NCBI RefSeq assembly: GCF_918698095.1
Contig: NZ_CAKKLY010000015.1
Location: 1-64,000 of the forward strand
DNA length: 64,000 bases
Reading direction: 5' to 3'
From: Arthrobacter sp. Bi83
GTDB taxonomy: Bacteria > Actinomycetota > Actinomycetes > Actinomycetales > Micrococcaceae
Part shown: positions 35,749-45,142 of the stretch, one piece after another
Layout of the letters: every line of letters begins with the position of its first letter
How positions within the stretch are numbered: the first letter of the stretch is position 1
Program-made: the position numbers and the translations under genes
Notes under the pieces: generated by a model
Databases searched by the model: none
What the model saw: only the letters and a program-made list of their open reading frames with translations
Told to the model about the DNA's origin: nothing

Positions 35749-38613
35749 ATGATGATTTTTGGCAGGAGCTCTGAGCTTGCCCACTTATCTGCCCGACTTG
35801 ACCTGGCTTATGGCGGATCGGGCCAGATAATGCTTGTGTCCGGGCCGGCCGGGATTGGGAAGACCAATTTACTCGATTGCGCGACTTTGTCGTGGGAGTC
35901 CAGAGGCGGCGCGACGCTGTGCGGCCGAAGTCCCGCTCTCGTGGGCCATGAACTGCCCTATCTTCCATGGGCGCAGGCGCTCGATTCGCCCCGGGGGACC
36001 CTGAGCACCCGTGCCCTTGAGAACTTGGGTCGGGCTGCCCGCTGTTTGCAGAGTGATGTGCAGGGAGGCCCACGCTCCCAGGCTGCGGCGTTCTGGCAGG
36101 CCCTAGTCCGAACTGCAGACGAAACGCCCTTGCTGGTTGTGTTGGATGACCTCCAGTGGAGCGACGACTCCTCCCTAGGCCTCCTCGCGTCGGGAATCGC
36201 GGAACTACCCCGCGCCCCCATATTTTTGGCCGTCGCGTTCCGCGTCTCCCCTGACATGAATCAGTCCCTGCGGCACCTGTGGCCTGAATGGGAGCGTCTG
36301 GAACTCTGCCATCATGCCCGCCTCTCAGCACTAGAAGACGGGGCGATAGTCCAGTTGCTAAAGAAAGCAGGCTATGACGGCAGGACTGAAGAACTTCTAA
36401 AAAGGGCGGCTGGCAATCCCTACTACGCCCTCACGCTGGCCCGCGCCGCGAGTGACAGTAGCCGCGCAACGCTTCCTGCCAGTCTGCTGGATTTTCTTTC
36501 GTCCCAGTTAATTCTTGCTGGCGAAGACGTTCGGCGGCTTGCACAGACTGTGGCTCTTGCGGGAGGCAGTATGGAGTTCCTCATTTTGGCCCGGGCGTTC
36601 GGGGGTGATGCTGTCTCTTCGGAGAAACAGATCATTAAGGCGGTCAATCAAAACATCCTGATTTTTGACGTTTCGACTGAAACGGTGGCTCTGGCGCACG
36701 ACTTGATAGGGGAAGCGGCCACGCATTTGCTTGGACCTGAGGCCCGGGCAAGCATCCACCGCGCGCTAGCTCTCGCGTATGAGTCAGCAACACAGGATGT
36801 GCCTTTCCGCACGCCTAAGATGGCTACCCACTGGAGGGAAGCGGGTGAAGCGCCACGTGCCTTCGAGGCCTACCTCCTCGCGGCAGACGAAGCTTCATCC
36901 AGCGGTGCGTACAAGGAGCAATGGCACCACCTCGAGCAAGCAATGCTGCTCAGTGAAAGGTCGGCCCCGGCATCAGAGGAGCGCCGCAAATGGATGAATC
37001 ATCTGCCAATCGCTGCGGAAGCCTCATACCGTGCAGGTAATGCTGCTATGGCGGCACGGTTGGCTCAGCAGGCCTTGGATTCTATGGAGCCCGAGATCGC
37101 TGACGAGTTGGATCTGGCCGAAAGACTGGTCCAGTACCTGCGGTGGGCAGGCGACGGGCCGGCAGCAGTGGAACGCGCCCGGTTAACAGCCCGTCGCGCT
37201 GGGTCAGCTGAGGGCGTCAGCGTACTGCGGAAAGCCGAAATCACTGCGACTCTTGCTGGCGCTCTGATTGGTTCAGGGCAAGCAGAAGAGGCCATGGAAG
37301 CCGCCGCCCAAGTTTTGGCTCTGTGCGCAGAGCAGCCCGGTGACCGTTCAGGGCAGACACGGGCGAACGCGCTGACCACCACAGGGATAGCCTACGCCTT
37401 GGCGGGTCGGATAGATGAGGGCGTGGAGATACTTGACCAGGCTCTGGCCCTCGCCCGCCAGCATGACGCAGGCGAAAACCTCCTCCGCACGCTGAATAAT
37501 CACTCTTTCGTGCTTCAGGAAGCCGGACGCTACGAAGCGGCCGCGGGAGATGCCCTAGAAGGTTACCTTCTGGCAGGGGAACTCCATCTCGACCTAGGTG
37601 TAAACGGCCTGTGCATTAGTAACCTCGTGAGCTGTCTCGAATGGCTCGGGCGCTGGGACGAAGCAATGACATGGGTAGGCAAGGGACTCAAGGACGCGGT
37701 CGGGTACGAAATCAAAGCCGGCCTTCACGGCACCGCCGCGCTCATACTGGCATATCGTGGAGAACAGGTGGAGGCCTTGGCTTGGATGGAAACTGCCCTG
37801 AAGGACATTAGGAAATCCGTACTACCAGGAGTTCAATTTCAACTCACAGCCATGGCAGCTGATGTCGCTCTGGCCTCGGGTGAATATGTGAATGCACTGA
37901 ACACCACAGTTCAGGCCCTGGAGTCCCCCGCCCTCCATGAGGAACCCAGAGACGTGCTCTACATGGCAACGTTGGGCCTTCTCGCGTCCTCCGGCGCCCG
38001 GCCCTTCATGGCCAACTCATCCATCGAAGAAAGAGTTAAACTTCTGGGTACCGCCGGATTGAGAGCAGCGGCGGAAAATTCCGGTGTCGTCCAGCAGGCC
38101 TGGGCAACAACTTTCGGCGCCGCGTTCGCTGCGGTATCAGGAGCACAGTCCACACCGGAGTGGCTGAAGGCAGCTCAACAGTGGGAAAGCCTCAGCAATC
38201 CGCTCTGGGCTATTCGGTGCCTTAACGCTGCTGGGAGCGCGGACCTCCACAGGAATCGTCGACGCGCAACTAGATTGCTTTCAAAGGCAAGATCCCAGGC
38301 CATTGCTCTCGGCGCTAGCCAGCTCATCCAGGGCATTGAAGCGCAGGCGCTAAGCACCAATCTGGTTTTGGCGGACCAAGTGGCGCCGGGCAAGAATCCA
38401 TCACTTCCGTGGGGGCTTACGGCCCGGGAACTGGAAGTACTGGAGTTCCTCACCCACGGCGCCTCCAATCGAATAATCGGCCGCGAGCTCCTGATCACGG
38501 AACGAACAGCAGGGGTACACGTTTCCCACATATTGACAAAGCTTCGAGTCAAAACAAGAGCCGAAGCCGCCGCCATTGCGTTCAGGGAGCGAATGAAGGT
38601 GGCAGCGGAGTAG
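35749..38613 (+). CDS. Large LuxR-type (LAL/MalT-like) ATP-binding transcriptional regulator
   Basis: The product is 954 residues from ATG 35749 (TTG 35704 is an in-frame alternative). The N-terminal ATPase has Walker A GPAGIGKTNLLD and Walker B LLVVLDDLQWSDD. A long TPR-like helical region follows. The C-terminal LuxR helix-turn-helix has LTARELEVLEFLTHGASNRI and ERTAGVHVSHILTKL. It shares architecture with the BenR-like protein at 11558 but little sequence outside the motifs. It probably controls the lectin, orphan and peptidase genes upstream; targets are not shown. Confidence 0.88.
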   Translation: MMIFGRSSELAHLSARLDLAYGGSGQIMLVSGPAGIGKTNLLDCATLSWESRGGATLCGRSPALVGHELPYLPWAQALDSPRGTLSTRALENLGRAARCLQSDVQGGPRSQAAAFWQALVRTADETPLLVVLDDLQWSDDSSLGLLASGIAELPRAPIFLAVAFRVSPDMNQSLRHLWPEWERLELCHHARLSALEDGAIVQLLKKAGYDGRTEELLKRAAGNPYYALTLARAASDSSRATLPASLLDFLSSQLILAGEDVRRLAQTVALAGGSMEFLILARAFGGDAVSSEKQIIKAVNQNILIFDVSTETVALAHDLIGEAATHLLGPEARASIHRALALAYESATQDVPFRTPKMATHWREAGEAPRAFEAYLLAADEASSSGAYKEQWHHLEQAMLLSERSAPASEERRKWMNHLPIAAEASYRAGNAAMAARLAQQALDSMEPEIADELDLAERLVQYLRWAGDGPAAVERARLTARRAGSAEGVSVLRKAEITATLAGALIGSGQAEEAMEAAAQVLALCAEQPGDRSGQTRANALTTTGIAYALAGRIDEGVEILDQALALARQHDAGENLLRTLNNHSFVLQEAGRYEAAAGDALEGYLLAGELHLDLGVNGLCISNLVSCLEWLGRWDEAMTWVGKGLKDAVGYEIKAGLHGTAALILAYRGEQVEALAWMETALKDIRKSVLPGVQFQLTAMAADVALASGEYVNALNTTVQALESPALHEEPRDVLYMATLGLLASSGARPFMANSSIEERVKLLGTAGLRAAAENSGVVQQAWATTFGAAFAAVSGAQSTPEWLKAAQQWESLSNPLWAIRCLNAAGSADLHRNRRRATRLLSKARSQAIALGASQLIQGIEAQALSTNLVLADQVAPGKNPSLPWGLTARELEVLEFLTHGASNRIIGRELLITERTAGVHVSHILTKLRVKTRAEAAAIAFRERMKVAAE

Positions 38614-38647
38614 CCCAAAGGGGCCCGCATATCAGGGGATCGCCATA

Positions 38648-39037
38648 TCAAGTGATCACCCGGATGCCGTGCGTTCCCCGATCATCTCTTAGCGACGCTA
38701 CCGCAATAGTGTAAGAGCCTGAGTCCGGTGCGAGCCCACGCACTTCATCACCTCTGACTGGGTAAGGAACCCCTGCGTCGATTGAGGCCCAAAACTCAGA
38801 CAACTTCTGTTGTGCTTCGGGCGGATACCCTTGGCTGGGGTAGGAAGCCACGCACCACACGGTGCGGCGTTCATGATCGACTTGAATAACGGCTATGTGC
38901 TCAGGTAATTCCTCGAGGCCGATCTTTTCGAGCTGGGTCCAAACGTCCGGCCGTTTATGTGCCAGCCAAGTCTGCAGCAAGTAAAAATCAGCCTTCTCAA
39001 TCCTGAAGACTATAAGGTCCTTCAATGGCCATGACAT
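38648..39037 (-). CDS. Hypothetical protein, 129 residues
   Basis: The product begins MSWPLKDLIVFRIEKADFYL and has a mixed alpha/beta pattern, with IAVIQVDHERRTVWCVASYP in the middle and YTIAVASLRDDRG near the end. No signal peptide, membrane segment or known motif. Coding character is good, and GGAGGCGGAGCTC lies just before the ATG. Convergent with the LuxR gene, 34 bases apart. Confidence 0.6.
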   Translation of the reverse strand: MSWPLKDLIVFRIEKADFYLLQTWLAHKRPDVWTQLEKIGLEELPEHIAVIQVDHERRTVWCVASYPSQGYPPEAQQKLSEFWASIDAGVPYPVRGDEVRGLAPDSGSYTIAVASLRDDRGTHGIRVIT

Positions 39038-40302
39038 GAGCTCCGCCTCCTCAGCAAAACATCTCTTAGACTACGGGGCCGCACCCTAGCCCCTTCGGCT
39101 TGCTTGCCGACGCCCTCGAACACGCAAACGACAACAGACAAAAGGATCATCGCACCCGCTGAATCGGATTGTGGGCACCACAAAGGATGCTCGAAAATAC
39201 GGGAATCGTAGTCGGCGGCATTTTCGCGAAACCGGTCCAGTGTGTGCCCATGCCCGGCGTTAGAATCCCCTCGCGACACCTCCTTCGCTTGTTGACACAG
39301 AACGAAGTTACGCCTGTCTACATGAACCGTAAACAGCAAGGGATGAGACGATGGCCTTCCCGGTCATGAAACTGTGCCGCCGGCCGCCGTCAAAAAAATT
39401 CCCGGACGCTTGTCACATAGGTACGCCTCGTAACGCTCGGCTAACAAAACGGCCGAGGCTAATGGTTCGTCGCAGAGGGAGGCTGGCCGGCTACGGCCTG
39501 CTGATCCTGGGCCATGGTGCCAGCCAGGCGCTCGTAGCTGGCTCCTGGCAACTGTTGATCCGTTGGTGCGTCGCCGCATTTGTCTGGTTTGAGGGCTTCG
39601 GCTGGTCTTCATCAACAGGCTCCGGACTCGCACGTGCCATCCAAAACCCTTGATAGGTATGCCGGTCGTCAATCGGTCCTATACTTGGCACGGCAAACAC
39701 GCGCAAATCGGACATGTGGGTTCTTAGCGGCGGCGTCGTTCGCGGCTTTAACCTCGGGTGGATCGGTGAGGCAGTTTTGCCCCTAGAGGAACAGCGATGA
39801 CGTCAGTCTGAAGTACACCCCGACCTGACGTCAGGCAGGTGGTCAGGGGTCGTCCAAATAGGGTTAGATTCTTCTTTTCTGACGATGGGTCGAGAAACTC
39901 TTAGACCGCACAGTGACACCTGATTACTCCCTGACGGCAGCACGACACATGGCAGGATATGGGCGTTTCATAGAGGTGCCGGGCCGGTGCGGCAGAGCTG
40001 TTCGACTTGGCGATCGCACAGGAACTAGCGGTTCGGAAGCCAATCCGTGCAGGCTGATTCTAGAGCCTTCATCATTCGCCGAGCACCAATGCAGGAGAGA
40101 TGAGAGCTGCGGGGTGCTTCTGTATTCACAGACAAGTCCCTCGTCGAACATGCCGAACTCGCCCTCGCAAAGCACTCGGCCCACACCTAACACAGTAGAT
40201 TCCAGACGAACTCCGCAGGATTCGACGGCGTCATACCGCCCCACTCCCCCGCCTCCATCAACCACCAGAAGCAACTTCGCTGTTTGATGCTCCTATGTCT
40301 CG
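39038..40302. other. Long stretch without an intact gene
   Basis: 1.26 kb of short open frames without family features. One plus-strand frame, 39462-39653, is hydrophobic (LAGYGLLILGHGASQALVAG, then WCVAAFVWFEGFGW) and could be a fragment of a membrane protein, but it is not recognised. Contains the non-coding segment 39814-39908 that resembles 24091-24187. Probably a landing area for mobile DNA next to the IS110 copies. Confidence 0.45.
39814..39908 (+). repeat. Non-coding repeat segment, copy B (partner at 24091)
   Basis: TACACCCC, CTGACGTCAG and TTCTTCTTTTC appear at the same spacing as in copy A, and it ends CTCTTAGACCG against CTCTCAGATCG. The TGACGTCA core is palindromic; a further TGACGTCAG lies at 39798. 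Such shared ends suggest remnants of one mobile-element family. Confidence 0.5.
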
Positions 40303-41511
40303 TCAAGCGGCGTTAAGCCATTGCCGGTAGGCGGTTGTTAGGGCGGTGTCGTGGAGTTTTCCGCGTTCGATCTCTGAGATCCGGGCGGGTTGGACTCCGA
40401 AGTGGTTGGCGACGGTTTGAAGGGTGATGGCGCGTTTGAGTCGGGCCGGGCGTAGGTCCTCGGTTCCCGGGGTGGTGGGCGGGTTGGTCAGGAGCCGGTA
40501 AACCTCGCGGGCGATGGCGCGTTTGAGACAGCGGATGGCTTCCTTGGTGCCTTTGCCTTCGCTGGTTCGTTTCTGGATGTAGGCCCTGATGCGTGGTTCG
40601 CTGTTCATCCGGGTCAGGGCGATGCGGTGGAGCGCTGCATTGGCTTGACGATCTTCGCCTCGGTTGAGGCGGTGACGGGTGGTCTTGCCGGAGGATGCCG
40701 GCAGGGGGCTGGTGCCGCAGAGGGCAGCGAACGCGGCTTCGTTCTTGATCCGCTCCGGGTTGTCCCCTGCGGTTACCAGCAATTGCGCGGCGGTCACGAT
40801 GCCGATGCCCTTGGCCGCGAACAGGGCCGGAGAGGTGGCCTGCACGAGTGCGCGGAGCTGGTCAGTGGCTTCGTCGATCTCTTCAGTTAGGCCGTGGTGG
40901 CGACGGGCGAGGTGGCGCAGGGCAATCATGGTGGCAGCCTCGGTCCCGGCGAGCACTTCACCCGGGCGGACGCGGCGCGGGGTCTCGAGCAGGGCTTTGC
41001 CGGTGTGCCGGGCGAGTTTCTCGCGCTGGGTTGCAGGGGCGGTGACCAGAACGGCCTTGTTTTGGCGCAGCACGTTCGCCCTGGCCTGCACGGCCGAGTC
41101 ACGCACCAGGTGCTGGACACGGATCGATTCCACGGGACCGTTGGCGAGTTTAGGTGCCGGCAGGTCATCGTGGGCAAGAGCTTCCCGGGCGGCGGCCACC
41201 GCGTCCAGAGGGTCGGATTTGCCACGCAGGCGCCGCGCGGCCCTGTTGGGGCGGACGATTTCTGCGACCTCGAACCCGTTGCGGTGCAGGTGGCGGGCCA
41301 GGCCTGCTCCGTAGGAGTTGGTGCCTTCAACCCCGAACCGCACCGGTTCACCGTGCGCCAGGACGAACTCTGCCAAAGCCGCGTAGCCGGCCTGGTCGGC
41401 CCGGAACTGCCGGTCTGCCAGCATTTCGCCGGTCCCTGCGTCCAGGACCGCTGCGTGATGGGTGTCCGCATGCGTGTCGACGCCGACAACAACCGTGCGT
41501 TGATTTGTCAT
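40303..41511 (-). mobile_element. IS110-family transposase with extra C-terminal helix-turn-helix
   Basis: The product is 402 residues from ATG 41511. The N-terminal DEDD (RuvC-like) domain has VVGVDTHADTHHAAVLD, VEGTNSYGAGLAR and KSDPLDAVAAAREAL. The C-terminal Transposase_20 domain has FAAKGIGIVTAAQLLVTAGD and AAFAALCGTSPLPASSGKTTRHRL, with the serine for strand transfer. The last ~55 residues (ITLQTVANHFGVQPARISEIE region) look like an added XRE-type helix-turn-helix, longer than usual IS110 ends. The frame is intact, so the element may be active. IS110 members lack clear terminal repeats, so element ends are not defined here. Confidence 0.9.
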
Positions 41512-41839
41512 GATGGAAGTGCCTTTCGCTCGAGCGCGGGGCGGCAACACCGGCCGGGCGGGCAGACAAGACGTTGATGGGGCCTCTTGGCCAGGCTCCT
41601 GACTTGTTTCATTGATGGTGGGATGCCGCAGGATCTGCAGTCTTGTAGCGTCCAGGGTGTCAGCCGGCACAGGTCCGCAAGCTCCTTGCCGCCCGGTATC
41701 GTCCGGGTTGGCTCACTGATAGCGTGCCGCGCCGCTGACACCCGCCCGGGGCGTGGCTCGACAGAGGCATGCAAACACTTCAAGTCAGGGTGCCCGCCAC
41801 GGGTGATTCATCACCGACATCGGCGAAAGGAACCCGGAC
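41512..41839. other. Spacer between two divergent IS110 transposases
   Basis: 328 bases that would hold the 5' non-coding regions of both IS110 elements, which in this family carry the bridge RNA. GCGTGGC, CACCCGCCCGGGGCG and other short dyads are present, but I cannot define an RNA from sequence alone. Confidence 0.4.
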
Positions 41840-42430
41840 GTGATCGTTATCGGCATCGACCCGCATAAATCCTCCATCACCGCCTCAGCCATCGATTCCT
41901 CGGGCTGTCAGCTCGCGGTGCGGCGCTTCGTGGTCAACGCGGGCACCGCCAAGCAACTGCTGGGCTGGGTCGCGCAATGGCCCGAACGCAGATTCGCTAT
42001 CGAGGGTGCCAACGGACTGGGACGCGGAATCGCCCAGATCCTTGTTGCCTGCAGGGAGTCAGTTGTCGATGTCCCCTCGACACTGGCCATGAAGGTCAGA
42101 GTCCTTTCTACCGGCGGTGGCCGCAAGAGTGACCCGGCCGATGCGTTCGCTGTTGCCGTCACTGCCCTTCGGCAGGAGAACTTGCGCCCAGTCACCGCCG
42201 AAAACCAGAGCACGATTCTTCGCCTGCTGGCAGAACGCCGCGGAGACCTCGGCCACGAACGCGCCCGGCTGCTCAACCGCCTGCACCGGCTCCTGCGCGA
42301 ACTGATACCCGGCGGCGTCGATCCCGGCCTCAGTGCCGACAAGGCCGCCGCCGCGCTGCGGACCATCCGGCCAGCAACAGCCACCGACGCAATCAGACGC
42401 GAGCTCGCCCGGGAACTGCGACGCACAAAT
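41840..42430 (+). pseudogene. IS110-family transposase, 3' truncated
   Basis: From ATG 41840 the frame gives MIVIGIDPHKSSITASAID, AIEGANGLGRGIAQILVA and GRKSDPADAFAVAVTALR, the DEDD domain of a second, different IS110 subgroup. Similarity ends at about 42430, before the Transposase_20 domain with the catalytic serine, and the sequence joins an unrelated fragment. It cannot transpose alone. Confidence 0.85.
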
Positions 42431-42434
42431 CTAA

Positions 42435-42779
42435 CAGACACCCCGGTGCCCGCCAGCCGCGGACTACCTTGCCCACGACGCCAGCCTGCTCTTTGCCGTG
42501 TACACCGGAATGTCCATCCGTGACGGGCTCCTCGTCGGAGACAACACCGTTTCCCAGTACGACGGCGATACCCACGACGGACTGACCCTCCCGCTGAAGG
42601 CGACCCAGTCGAGCCAGATCAACGCCGAATTCTTCTACCGCGGCAGCACCATCGCATCGACAAACCACATCACCCTGCCAAACCGCCCAGCAGATCTTGA
42701 TCCCGACATGACGGGGAAGCGACTGAAAAGTAGAGAAGATCTTTCACAGCCGGAACAGGTCATGTCGCCCACTCGCTGA
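42435..42779 (+). pseudogene. Unidentified gene fragment joined to the IS110 stump
   Basis: The open frame has no start. It reads YLAHDASLLFAVYTGMSIRD, then LLVGDNTVSQYDGDTHDGLT and INAEFFYRGSTIASTNHITL, ending at TGA 42777-42779. Composition looks truly coding. It is the C-terminal end of a protein that I do not recognise, probably cut by the IS110 insertion. Confidence 0.45.
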
Positions 42780-42864
42780 ACGACGATGAAGAGGTAGCAC
42801 GCACCAAAAACATCGAGGAATCAGACAGGGAGCCGCCGGCCACAGCATCGGCCACCAACAAAAA

Positions 42865-42882
42865 GGGCCCCGGGAGGGGCCC
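42865..42882 (-). terminator. Terminator beyond the tRNA-like end, copy 1
   Basis: GGGCCCC (42865-42871) and GGGGCCC (42876-42882) form a stem; the A run at 42860-42864 becomes a T run when read on the minus strand. It follows the tRNA-3'-end-like sequence of the repeat at 42941. Confidence 0.7.
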
Positions 42883-42940
42883 TCATGTGAACAGTTTGTG
42901 CACACTCAGAGGCCCGTAAGCCCCTGAACAGGGAAAACAC

Positions 42941-43076
42941 GTGCCCGAGGTGGGACTCGAACTGCATTCCAGCCCTTGCAAACACTGGGCTCCCCCAGAA
43001 ACATGCGGAATCCGGCGCGATCCGACCCCTCTACGACCCAGTCCGACGGCAAAAGTGTGCACAATGTGCACACCCC
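42941..43076. repeat. Island boundary repeat, left copy (att-like, with tRNA 3' end)
   Basis: 136 bases that match 61672-61808 in the same orientation. On the minus strand the end reads GTTCGAGTCCCACCTCGGGC, which is the T-loop, T-stem and acceptor part of a tRNA; the 5' half of the tRNA is missing. Shared inside are CCAGCCCTTGCAAACACTGG and a 19-base palindrome GTGTGCACAATGTGCACAC at 43055-43073. With the right copy it flanks about 18.6 kb of accessory genes, as expected for attL/attR of an integrated element. Confidence 0.75.
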
Positions 43077-43101
43077 CAAATTCGCCATTCTGCGCGCTCC
43101 A

Positions 43102-43143
43102 AAGAAGAGCCGCGTTCCCCAACGACGGAACGCGGCTCTTCTT
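43102..43143. terminator. Strong bidirectional hairpin terminator
   Basis: AAGAAGAGCCGCGTTC (43102-43117) pairs perfectly with GAACGCGGCTCTTCTT (43128-43143), 16 bp, with T/A runs on both sides. It insulates the island edge from transcription in either direction. Confidence 0.8.
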
Positions 43144-43773
43144 TTCGCTCGCATCAGCAGGAACTAAGGACGGGTTCACCCCGTCCTAGATTGTCGGTGC
43201 CGCCGTCTGCACTGCACCGAGAGGTGCACCCCGCACTGATGAACTTCACTATGGCGACACCTCCTTCACCCATCTCATGGGTTGCTCGGCACACACGCAC
43301 ATGACCAGCCCAAAGAGTGGACGTAGCCATCCGGGCGCCGCACCAAACGATCGGACGCTCGCTGTGGCGGAAGCCCCGAGGTCATCCTGCTGGTCCAGCG
43401 TAGCCGCCTACCGTCACGTCCCGGTTTGGCAGGTCTGAAGACAATCCGGCTGGTGCACGGTTCAGCGCCGTACGCACTCCGTTGGCGGCTGTCGTAATAC
43501 TAGATGCATGGTCATCAAGATCAGACTCAGCGACCGACAGACCGCGGCTAGCGATGATCCGCTTGGACGTGATTGGTGAACCTCGCGGTGCTGGACACGA
43601 ACCACACGCCCTACTGTGTGGGCAGCCCCACCGAGGACCTGAACAATGTGCTCACTAAAGAGTGGCCCAACGACATCCTCGCGGCACTTCCCTCTGGCCG
43701 GAATGGTCATCGCTGAAAAGGCTTCCCTCCCGTACGATGAACGCGTCTCGTCACTCTGGTCGTTGGGGGAACC
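43144..43773. other. Non-coding island edge
   Basis: 630 bases without a gene that I can support. A 23-codon frame starts at ATG 43508 (MVIKIRLSDRQTAASDD). A stop-broken frame at 43580-43715 reads LDTNHTPYCVGSPTEDLNNV. Neither is recognised. The N-terminal coding part of the next gene may extend into here. Confidence 0.4.
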
Positions 43774-44637
43774 ATTAGGTATCCGAAATACCCGCAGCAG
43801 CATCTGCCACGCGTCTTCGACACTTCGTTCGACTACAAGACGGACACACCGAGGACCAAACCCGACGCTGACAGCGACAGCCAGTTGCTCAGGTGGGACC
43901 ACGAGCTGCTGTGGACCAAGGAATTGCGTCCCGGTGTCCTTTTCGCCCCGAAGGTGACAAGCAGACAGCGCGAGTACCTCATCTTCACGGACGCCAATGA
44001 AAAGAGGCATTGCTACGGCAGCGACGCCATCACCAGCTCCTACACCGGAAGGTCAAGTCCAGCGCCTCTGGCCAACGCCATGGCCAGGCTGAGCGAGGAC
44101 CAGAAATCTCGCTACCTGGACCCTCCGTACACCATCGGCAGTGCAATGATTTGGCCCGTCAGGACGGGCGAAACCACGATTAACCAGGCCAGGGGATTCG
44201 GTCCCTCAGGTCGGCTGATCGGCGATCGCATGGACCTCACTCTTGAGTGCATCCGGCGTCACTACAGCACAGAGCCGGAGGATCCCCCCGTCGGCGCTCT
44301 CAAAGACGCCTACGCGGACTTCCTTGCGGTCATCGACTCCTACAAGGACTTCTTCGCGCTCTTTGACGGGTTCAAGGAGTTCGTAGACTTCTTCCACTTT
44401 CAAGACCTAGTGACGCCCGACTACGAAGCCGTTCGGTTCTACCTGACCTTCGACAAGTTCGAGGTTTCCGGGACACCGGCCACAAAAGATGAGTACGTGA
44501 CGTACAGGGAGGCCACGCTCCAGTTCATCGCGGGACGGGGGCGTCGGATGGCCGAGTGGGTCACGGAGCACCACCCCGAAATTGAGGTTCGTAACCCTTG
44601 GTGGCAACCCGGTAAGCCAGAGACGGCGTCCACCTGA
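43774..44637 (+). CDS. DUF6994-like hypothetical protein; start codon unclear
   Basis: The coding pattern begins upstream of TTG 43885: in frame from 43774 it reads IRYPKYPQQHLPRVFDTSFD and RTKPDADSDSQLLRWDHELLW, giving about 287 residues with the part ending at 44637. These stretches resemble DUF6994 proteins. No ATG, GTG or TTG lies at the expected place; ATT 43774 has GGGGGA 3-8 bases upstream, so either ATT is used or the start codon has mutated. Later parts are CYGSDAITSSYTGRSSP and FFHFQDLVTPDYEAVRFYL. Function unknown. Confidence 0.6.
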   Translation: MRYPKYPQQHLPRVFDTSFDYKTDTPRTKPDADSDSQLLRWDHELLWTKELRPGVLFAPKVTSRQREYLIFTDANEKRHCYGSDAITSSYTGRSSPAPLANAMARLSEDQKSRYLDPPYTIGSAMIWPVRTGETTINQARGFGPSGRLIGDRMDLTLECIRRHYSTEPEDPPVGALKDAYADFLAVIDSYKDFFALFDGFKEFVDFFHFQDLVTPDYEAVRFYLTFDKFEVSGTPATKDEYVTYREATLQFIAGRGRRMAEWVTEHHPEIEVRNPWWQPGKPETAST

Positions 44638-44725
44638 TCTGATAAGTGTGCCCGCCCGCTTCGCCTAGGGCTAACCCCGTGGGCGCGAGTGGCGGCGCTT
44701 ACAAGGCTTCACCGCCGCCAAGCCA

Positions 44726-45142
44726 TCACTGGCGCTTTTCGACCGGCCGGTACCTGTCCGCGAAGGCCGCGAGGGAGCTCTGGAGCACCGTCATGCTGCC
44801 CAGCATGTCCACGGGCCGGGAATGGGATTCTGCCGGTAGCGGGCGGACCATCCAGGCAGCGAACACGTTATGAAGGACCTTCAGGCTCATCGCGTGGTCA
44901 AAGAGTCGCAGCGCCGGTTCGTGAAAGTACCCGTCATTAAGCTGGAAGCCGGGACAGAAGGTTTCCTCGCCGATGAACACCCGGATTGCACGGCGCATGG
45001 CCTCCGGCTGACCGAGAGCTTGGAAGTGGGTCTCCAGATCTGTCGCCGTCGGCAGGGTAAATTCTCCGCGGATGCTGTCCCAGATATGCTCCGGGACAGC
45101 CGGCCAGAAGCGCTCAGCCTTCACATTCAGTGCAGTAGGCAT
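44726..45142 (-). CDS. Hypothetical protein, 138 residues
   Basis: From ATG 45142 the product begins MPTALNVKAERFWPAVPEHI and includes MRRAIRVFIGEETFCPGF and DHAMSLKVLHNVFAAWMVR, mostly helical. No family is recognised. Its start lies inside the end of the upstream DUF4193 gene (29-base overlap), so the two are co-translated. Confidence 0.6.
   Translation of the reverse strand: MPTALNVKAERFWPAVPEHIWDSIRGEFTLPTATDLETHFQALGQPEAMRRAIRVFIGEETFCPGFQLNDGYFHEPALRLFDHAMSLKVLHNVFAAWMVRPLPAESHSRPVDMLGSMTVLQSSLAAFADRYRPVEKRQ

Noticed and set aside
39924..40274. 116-codon minus-strand frame beside the IS110 gene
   Set aside because: Gly/Val-rich, no ribosome site, no family; treated as non-coding.
42941..43076. 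Complete tRNA gene
   Set aside because: Only the T-loop and acceptor end are present; the T-stem's 5' side does not pair and no D-arm or anticodon arm is found. The same holds at 61672.
42883..43189. Short frames over the boundary repeat (and similar ones at 61604-61954)
   Set aside because: Frames through tRNA-end sequence often look conserved because the DNA is; no ribosome site or stable protein pattern supports them.
43462..44010. 182-codon minus-strand frame
   Set aside because: Antisense to the DUF6994-like N-terminal coding region; no motif.
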